A program made the translations under genes and the position numbers. Shown one piece after another: positions 59,553-64,000 of a DNA stretch of 64,000 nt. The stretch lies in assembly GCF_047974105.1 (NCBI RefSeq), contig NZ_JBHYRS010000009.1, positions 14,400-78,399 on the forward strand. The letters run 5' to 3'. The stretch is from Mitsuokella sp047974105 (GTDB taxonomy: Bacteria; Bacillota; Negativicutes; Selenomonadales; Selenomonadaceae). Position 1 is the stretch's first letter. Every line of letters begins with the position of its first letter. The notes beneath the pieces were generated by a model, which was not told the origin of the DNA, did not search any database, and saw nothing but the letters and a program-made list of their open reading frames with translations.

Positions 59553-60833
59553 TTACTCACGGTACTCAAATTCCATCTCGCCGATGCGGACGGTCTGGCC
59601 TTCCTTGATGCCGCGTTCCCTGAGCTTTTCATCAATGCCCTTGATGCGCCAGATGTACTGGAAGCGGCGTACGGCCTCATCATTGTTGAAATTCGTCATG
59701 ATGACGAGTTTTTCAATGGCCTTGCCATGCACGATGAAGTCGCCGGCATCGTTGCGCGTAATCGTGACCTTTTCCGGGTCCTCGGCCGTTTCATCATAGA
59801 CCTTGACTTCTTCTTCCTGCTCTGGTTCTTCCACATAATTGTCGAGCCATTCGCCAATATAAGAAATCAATTCCTTGACGCCCTCATGCGTTGCTGCTGA
59901 GATCGCAAAGAATTTCAGGCCTTCCTTTTCGGCCAGAGCCTTGAGGCGCGGCAGATTTTCCTGTGCCTGCGGCAGGTCGATCTTATTGGCGACAAGAATC
60001 TGCGTGCGGCGCGCGATTTTCTCGCTGTACTTCTTGAGCTCTGCATTGATCTTGTAGAAATCATCGACGGGGTCGCGCCCCTCGATGCCGGAAGCATCGA
60101 CGATATGCAGAATGAGCTTCGTGCGTTCAACATGGCGCAGGAAGTCATGTCCGAGGCCGACACCGTCAGCTGCCCCTTCAATGAGGCCTGGGATATCCGC
60201 CATGACAAAGCTCTTCTCGTAATCCGTCTTGACCACGCCGAGGACCGGTGTAATCGTCGTGAAATGATATTCCGCAATCTCCGGACGCGCCGCACTGACA
60301 CTCGCGACAAGACTCGACTTGCCGACTGACGGATAGCCGACCAGGCCAACATCGGCGAGCAGCTTGAGCTCGAGGATCAGATTGCGCGCCTCGCCCGGTT
60401 CGCCGAATTCGGCAAACGTCGGGGCACGGTTCGCGGCATTGGCGAATTTCGCGTTGCCGCGGCCGCCGCGGCCGCCCTTGCAGATCACAGCCTCCTGACC
60501 TATTTCCGTGAGGTCGGCAAGCACTTCGCCCGTATCCTCGTCCTTGACAATCGTGCCAGCCGGCACTTTGACGTAGCAGGCCGGCGCATTCTTGCCGTAC
60601 TGGTTCTTGATATCGCCGTTCTCGCCGTTCTCCGCCTTGAATTTGCGATGATAGCGGAAGTCGAGCAATGTATTCATATTCTGGTCAACGACAAAAATAA
60701 TATCGCCGCCGCGGCCGCCATCGCCGCCGGACGGACCGCCCTTCGGGATGAATTTTTCACGGCGGAACGCCGATTTGCCATGGCCGCCGTCACCGGCTTT
60801 GACAATGACGCGTGTTCTGTCAATAAACTGCAT
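59553..60833 (-). CDS. obgE: GTPase Obg/CgtA
   Basis: 426 aa. An Obg fold (Gly-rich, GGDGGRGGDIIFVVD), G domain with GYPSVGKSSL and NKIDL, and a C-terminal OCT domain. Obg helps 50S assembly and stress control. ATG 60833 follows GGAGG; the frame begins at 60890. Confidence 0.97.
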   Translation of the reverse strand: MQFIDRTRVIVKAGDGGHGKSAFRREKFIPKGGPSGGDGGRGGDIIFVVDQNMNTLLDFRYHRKFKAENGENGDIKNQYGKNAPACYVKVPAGTIVKDEDTGEVLADLTEIGQEAVICKGGRGGRGNAKFANAANRAPTFAEFGEPGEARNLILELKLLADVGLVGYPSVGKSSLVASVSAARPEIAEYHFTTITPVLGVVKTDYEKSFVMADIPGLIEGAADGVGLGHDFLRHVERTKLILHIVDASGIEGRDPVDDFYKINAELKKYSEKIARRTQILVANKIDLPQAQENLPRLKALAEKEGLKFFAISAATHEGVKELISYIGEWLDNYVEEPEQEEEVKVYDETAEDPEKVTITRNDAGDFIVHGKAIEKLVIMTNFNNDEAVRRFQYIWRIKGIDEKLRERGIKEGQTVRIGEMEFEYRE

Positions 60834-60906
60834 GATAGCCTCCTTTTTCCTTCTGGATTCTTTTCTTATTTCAACGGACCTGCGCTGCATTCCTGTTATG
60901 ATGCAT

Positions 60907-60941
60907 AAAAAGCCGGCATTGTGATACCCAATACCGGCTTT
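60907..60941 (-). terminator. Second terminator between rpmA and obg
   Basis: AAAGCCGGCATTG (60909-60921)/CAATACCGGCTTT (60929-60941), 13 bp with one wobble, then TTTTATG on the minus strand. Confidence 0.8.
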
Positions 60942-60992
60942 CTACCCATCACAACGCAACTTAACGCCGTTTTCTTCCATATAATACAAATA

Positions 60993-61025
60993 ATACCTGC
61001 ACCTTCCTGAGGAATGCGCAGGTAT
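60993..61025 (-). terminator. Terminator after rpmA
   Basis: ATACCTGC (60993-61000)/GCAGGTAT (61018-61025) with an inner AGGAATG/CTTCCT region; T-rich tract follows. Confidence 0.65.
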
Positions 61026-61032
61026 CTTTTCA

Positions 61033-61323
61033 TTACATAGCTTCTTCAGCCGTGTAAACACTGATCTGACGGTTATAGCGGCCTTTGCGCTCGATAGCGA
61101 CTTTGCCGGCAACCTTTGCGAACAGCGTATCATCCTTGCCGATACCAACATTGTGGCCCGGATGGAAATGCGTGCCGCGCTGACGAACGAGGATGCTGCC
61201 AGCCGTTACGATCGTGCCAGCATGCTCCTTGACGCCAAGGCGCTTGGATTCACTGTCGCGGCCGTTACGCGTGGAGCTGACGCCCTTCTTATGTGCGAAA
61301 CGCTGAAGTTCAAACTTAAACAT
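61033..61323 (-). CDS. rpmA: 50S ribosomal protein L27 with cleavable N-terminal extension
   Basis: 96 aa. MFKFELQRFAHKKG carries the short extension F-K-F-E-L-Q-R-F ahead of AHKKG, as in Firmicutes where Prp cleaves it. Rest is standard L27 (GTIVTAGSILVRQRGT, HPGHNVGIGKDDTLFA). ATG 61323 follows GGAGG. In rplU-prp-rpmA. Confidence 0.97.
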   Translation of the reverse strand: MFKFELQRFAHKKGVSSTRNGRDSESKRLGVKEHAGTIVTAGSILVRQRGTHFHPGHNVGIGKDDTLFAKVAGKVAIERKGRYNRQISVYTAEEAM

Positions 61324-61337
61324 GGAATTCACCTCCA

Positions 61338-61649
61338 CTATTTCAGAATACGTACAGCCTTGGGATATGCCTCCGCAATGGCGGAGAGTCCCAATAGCAT
61401 AGTCTGCAGAATCGATTCTGTCTGTTCGTCCGGACTGCCCTTGAGTTCCATTTTGAGCTTCCCGCTCGCTGCGTCATACCTGACCTCGCGATGCAGATAC
61501 TCGGTTATTCCAAGAAATGCAGTATCTGTGAGGGACGAAACACCAGCACAGACGATATCCTCGCCCGCATTTGCCGTGCCGCTGTGGCCGGAAACATCGA
61601 ACCCGGATATCCTGCCGTCTGGCTGATAAAAGATCTTGACCTTAATCAT
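61338..61649 (-). CDS. prp: Ribosomal-processing cysteine protease Prp
   Basis: 103 aa. The catalytic pair is His in SGHSGTANAGEDIVCAG and its Cys. Prp removes the L27 N-terminal extension, which is present in rpmA next door. In rplU-prp-rpmA, with a 14-bp gap to rpmA. Confidence 0.95.
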   Translation of the reverse strand: MIKVKIFYQPDGRISGFDVSGHSGTANAGEDIVCAGVSSLTDTAFLGITEYLHREVRYDAASGKLKMELKGSPDEQTESILQTMLLGLSAIAEAYPKAVRILK

Positions 61650-61655
61650 CGGAGA

Positions 61656-61967
61656 TTAAGCTTCGATCTTTTCGATGACAACCTTCGTGAACGGCTGACG
61701 ATGACCCTGACGTTTGCGATAATTGGATTTAGCCTTGTACTTGAAAACAAGGATCTTCTTATCTTTGCCCTGAGCCTCGACTTTGCCCGTTACCTTGGCA
61801 CCCTCGACGACCGGCGTACCGATCTTGACATCAGCATCGTTGACAACCGTCAGGACCTGATCGAATACAACTGCTTCGCCCTCGCCTGCGGCCAGTTTCT
61901 CGACCGTGATGACATCGCCTTCAGCGACTTTATACTGCTTGCCGCCAGTTTTGATAATTGCGTACAT
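61656..61967 (-). CDS. rplU: 50S ribosomal protein L21
   Basis: 103 aa: MYAIIKTGGKQYKV start, FKYKAKSNYRKRQGHRQPFT end, both L21. ATG 61967 follows GGGAGG; the frame extends to 62033. First gene of the rplU-prp-rpmA operon. Confidence 0.97.
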   Translation of the reverse strand: MYAIIKTGGKQYKVAEGDVITVEKLAAGEGEAVVFDQVLTVVNDADVKIGTPVVEGAKVTGKVEAQGKDKKILVFKYKAKSNYRKRQGHRQPFTKVVIEKIEA

Positions 61968-62071
61968 GAAAACACCTCCCTGAAAGATTACTCGCCAGCT
62001 ACGGTACGATTGCTCGTTTCTCTTGAACCTCACTGTGCGGTTGGGGAAAGACGCACCTTAGGCGTCTACAA
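61968..62071 (-). ncRNA. Possible L21 leader (ribosomal-protein autoregulatory RNA)
   Basis: The 5' untranslated region from the predicted start (about 62071) is about 104 nt and contains a hairpin with stem AGACGC/GCGTCT near its beginning and other short stems. L21 leaders are known in Firmicutes; I cannot confirm the family consensus from sequence alone. Confidence 0.4.
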
Positions 62072-62077
62072 TATGAA

Positions 62078-62106
62078 ATATTATCATAGGGGCCTGTGCT
62101 TGTCAA
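62078..62106 (-). promoter_or_regulatory. Promoter of rplU-prp-rpmA
   Basis: Minus strand TTGACA (62106-62101), 17-bp spacer, TAATAT (62083-62078). Confidence 0.7.
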
Positions 62107-62147
62107 GAAAAAAGATACCAGTTCCCTAGGATAAATCTTATAAAATC

Positions 62148-63479
62148 TTACGACCTCATGACGAGGTTGATGACAAAGGCAATGGATACGAGCCACATAA
62201 TCCAGCTGACTTCCTTATATTTGCCGACAGCCGTTTTCATGAAGACATAGCTGACAAAGCCAAAAGCAAAACCGTTGGCGATGGAGCCCGTCAGCGGCAT
62301 CATGATGATGGTCAGGAAGGCCGGCAGGCCATCGGAGAAGTCAACAAAGTTGATCTTGCCGACTTCACTCATCATCAGTGCACCGACAAGAATCAGCGGC
62401 GGTGCTGTCGCAAAGCCCGGCACGAGACCGACGAGCGGTGCAAAGAGCAGCGCAATAAGGAAGCAGATAGAAACCGTCACAGCCGTGAGGCCCGTTTTGC
62501 CGCCGGCTGCGATGCCTGCGGCGCTCTCGATATAGCTCGTGACCGTCGACGTACCAAAAATTGAAGAGCAGATGGTGCCGACAGCATCCGTCGTCAGGGC
62601 GCGGTCGAGGTTCTCAATCTCACCATTCGGTTTGACCAGCTTAGCCTTAGACGTCAGGCCGATGAGCGTGCCCATGTTATCGAAGAGCTCGACAACGGTG
62701 AACGTAAAGATAATGGAGACAATACCATAATTCCAGGCACCGACGATATCGAGTTTGCCAAACGTCTCGCCCATATGCGGCAGTGTCGTGCTGATGATAT
62801 CACCGACACCGTGCGGAGCCGGAGAATAACCAAGTACCATCGACAGGACCGTCGTTGCCACGATGCCGATGAGGATGGAGCCCTGTACCTTGCGTGCCAT
62901 CAGCGCGCCCGTGAGTACGAGACCAAAAAGCGACAGAAGTGTCGTTGGCTGCGTGACATGGCCGAGACCAATAAACGTTGCCTTATCCGGAATGATGAGG
63001 CCTGTGCCCTTCAGACCGATGAAGGCAATGAAGAGACCGATACCGACGCCAATGGCCACGCGCAGATTCTGCGGAACAGCGTTGATGATGGCCTGGCGCA
63101 CATGGCTGACCGTCAAAATCAGGAAGAGAACGCCCGAGAAGAACACGGCACCAAGAGCCACGGTCCAATGAAGACCAAGCGTACCGCAAACGTAATAGGC
63201 AAAGAATGCATTGAGCCCCATGCCCGGTGCCAGAGCTACCGGATAGTTGGCAAACACACCCATGACCATCGTCGAAAGCGCTGCAATCCAGATGGTCGAA
63301 GCAATCGCTGCTTCCTTCGGGATACCAGCTTCCGACAGGATATTCGGATTGACAAAAATGATATAAGCAAGTGCGATAAATGTCGTCAGACCAGCAAGGA
63401 TTTCCGTCTTGACCGTTGTATTCTTCTCGCTGAGCTTGAAGAAGCGCTCAAGGAAGCCCTGTTTCGCTTGTGCCTGCAT
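62148..63479 (-). CDS. NCS2/AzgA-type purine permease
   Basis: 443 aa with about twelve membrane segments. FLERFFKLSEKNTTVKTEILAG, ALAPGMGLNAFFAY and TSTVTSYIESAAGIAAGG are the hallmark motifs of the AzgA-type hypoxanthine/guanine permeases. ATG 63479 follows GGGAGG; the frame is open further with an in-frame MAMERFF that lacks a ribosome site. A leader terminator lies directly upstream. No purine riboswitch is seen, but the attenuator might respond to something. Confidence 0.9.
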   Translation of the reverse strand: MQAQAKQGFLERFFKLSEKNTTVKTEILAGLTTFIALAYIIFVNPNILSEAGIPKEAAIASTIWIAALSTMVMGVFANYPVALAPGMGLNAFFAYYVCGTLGLHWTVALGAVFFSGVLFLILTVSHVRQAIINAVPQNLRVAIGVGIGLFIAFIGLKGTGLIIPDKATFIGLGHVTQPTTLLSLFGLVLTGALMARKVQGSILIGIVATTVLSMVLGYSPAPHGVGDIISTTLPHMGETFGKLDIVGAWNYGIVSIIFTFTVVELFDNMGTLIGLTSKAKLVKPNGEIENLDRALTTDAVGTICSSIFGTSTVTSYIESAAGIAAGGKTGLTAVTVSICFLIALLFAPLVGLVPGFATAPPLILVGALMMSEVGKINFVDFSDGLPAFLTIIMMPLTGSIANGFAFGFVSYVFMKTAVGKYKEVSWIMWLVSIAFVINLVMRS

Positions 63480-63512
63480 AAATGAATACCTCCCTTTTTC
63501 TACGAAACTACC

Positions 63513-63549
63513 ACAAAAAAATCTTTCCATCGCCATTATGACGATGGAA
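63513..63549 (-). terminator. Leader terminator of the NCS2 permease
   Basis: TTCCATCG (63549-63542) pairs with CGATGGAA (63532-63525), then AAGATTTTTTTG. It starts about three bases after the predicted transcription start. Confidence 0.7.
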
Positions 63550-63558
63550 TACGGTACA

Positions 63559-63587
63559 AGGATAACAAAAAAAAGGACATATGTCAA
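63559..63587 (-). promoter_or_regulatory. Promoter of the NCS2 permease
   Basis: Minus strand TTGACA (63587-63582), 17-bp spacer, TATCCT (63564-63559). Confidence 0.65.
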
Positions 63588-63622
63588 TTTTTATTCTTTT
63601 AACGGCACGAAACAAAGACACT

Positions 63623-63651
63623 AAAAAAGCTCTGACCTAAGTCAGAGCTTT
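63623..63651 (-). terminator. Terminator of the tRNA-Ser/Trp/His cluster
   Basis: AAAGCTCTGAC (63626-63636)/GTCAGAGCTTT (63641-63651), perfect 11-bp stem, then TTTTTTAG on the minus strand. Confidence 0.85.
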
Positions 63652-63661
63652 CAATTCGAAG

Positions 63662-63752
63662 TGGCGGAGTGGAGAGGATTCGAACCTCCGCACCAGTTAC
63701 CCAGCCTAACGATTTAGCAAACCGTCCTCTTCAGCCTCTTGAGTACCACTCC
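63662..63752 (-). tRNA. tRNA-Ser (anticodon GCT)
   Basis: 91 nt with a long variable arm. Acceptor GGAGTGG/CCACTCC, anticodon loop TTGCTAA giving GCT, T-loop GTTCGAATC, encoded CCA. Confidence 0.95.
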
Positions 63753-63757
63753 ATAAA

Positions 63758-63833
<76 letters not shown>

Positions 63834-63842
63834 ATAAAAAAA

Positions 63843-63919
63843 TGGGGCGACTTGTGGGGATCGAACCCACGCATGCTGGAGCCACAATCCAGTGTGTTAA
63901 CCGCTTCACCAAAGCCGCC
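63843..63919 (-). tRNA. tRNA-His (anticodon GTG)
   Basis: The gene encodes the extra 5' G of tRNA-His. Acceptor GCGGCTT/AAGTCGC, anticodon loop with GTG, T-loop GTTCGATCC, encoded CCA. Confidence 0.94.
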
Positions 63920-63925
63920 ATAAAA

Positions 63926-64000
63926 CCGGCAATTTCCTATCCTCCCAGCCCGTCTCCAGACAAGTACTTTCGGCCTCTGAATGCTTAACTACTGTGTTCG
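63926..64000 (-). rRNA. rrf: 5S rRNA, 3' part (runs off the window)
   Basis: The minus strand reads CGAACACAGTAGTTAAGC, then GTACTT and GGGCTGGGAGGATAGG, the conserved 5S regions. The 3' end is estimated from the GCCGG at 63926-63930. It precedes tRNA-His, so a complete rRNA operon should lie beyond the window edge. Confidence 0.85.

Noticed and set aside
63480..63538. Upstream in-frame start MAMERFF for the NCS2 permease
   Set aside because: No ribosome site precedes it and it starts inside the leader hairpin.

Overview
This window is a chromosomal segment from a member of the Negativicutes (Firmicutes with an outer membrane), most likely Selenomonadaceae (Selenomonas/Mitsuokella/Megamonas-like). 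Gene order is Firmicute-like: tsaE-tsaB-rimI-tsaD, fapR-plsX-fab, rplU-prp-rpmA-obg, nadD-yqeK-LCP-rsfS, and rsmD-coaD. It also carries an RND efflux pump, which needs a Gram-negative envelope, and a lysine/ornithine decarboxylase closely resembling the Selenomonas ruminantium enzyme that makes peptidoglycan-linked cadaverine. Genus assignment is inference.

Layout. 1-3 kb: t6A tRNA-modification operon (minus). 3.3-5.4 kb: rubrerythrin and the decarboxylase (plus), the latter behind a leader with an intrinsic terminator and a small upstream ORF. 5.4-17.5 kb: ABC-F ATPase, tRNA-Pro, NlpC/P60 and C39-like cell-envelope or secreted peptidases, a PPP-type phosphatase, a DUF2971 protein, a heterodimeric ABC exporter, a glyoxalase-family protein, a LUD protein and an alpha/beta hydrolase. 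17.6-26.8 kb: guaA, recA-recX-DUF805, an RND pump (membrane-fusion lipoprotein plus inner-membrane pump) divergent from a MarR regulator. 26.8-37.3 kb: MBL hydrolase, then the type II fatty-acid and phospholipid cluster fapR-plsX-fabH-fabK-fabD-fabG-acpP-flavin oxidoreductase-fabF-rnc with a FapR-type operator, and yceD-rpmF. 37.4-42.8 kb: BglG/LicT-type antiterminator and a PTS EIICBA with a RAT/terminator leader, then larC and larB. 42.9-46.5 kb: rsmD-coaD-coiled-coil protein and a DUF4127 protein. 46.5-49 kb: P1B-2 metal ATPase and tRNA-Gln. 49-62 kb: rimO-cinA(C-terminal)-secreted protein; the long operon obg-yhbY-proB-proA-small ORF-nadD-yqeK-LCP-rsfS-cvfB-solute-binding protein; and rplU-prp-rpmA. 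62-64 kb: NCS2 purine permease, then tRNA-Ser, tRNA-Trp, tRNA-His and the 3' part of a 5S rRNA, i.e. the downstream end of an rRNA operon.

Most genes are housekeeping and no insertion sequence, prophage or CRISPR array is visible. The least explained signals are regulatory. At least five genes (decarboxylase, ABC-F, phosphatase, PTS, NCS2 permease) have an intrinsic terminator placed within a few dozen bases of their apparent transcription start. The decarboxylase leader also encodes a 26-codon ORF whose Shine-Dalgarno lies in the terminator stem and whose stop codon overlaps the decarboxylase start. Other oddities are a P1B ATPase with its metal-binding domain at the C terminus, an LCP protein lacking the usual Arg of its IPRDT motif, a 51-codon ORF coupled between proA and nadD, and a second FabK-like flavoprotein with a Cys cluster.
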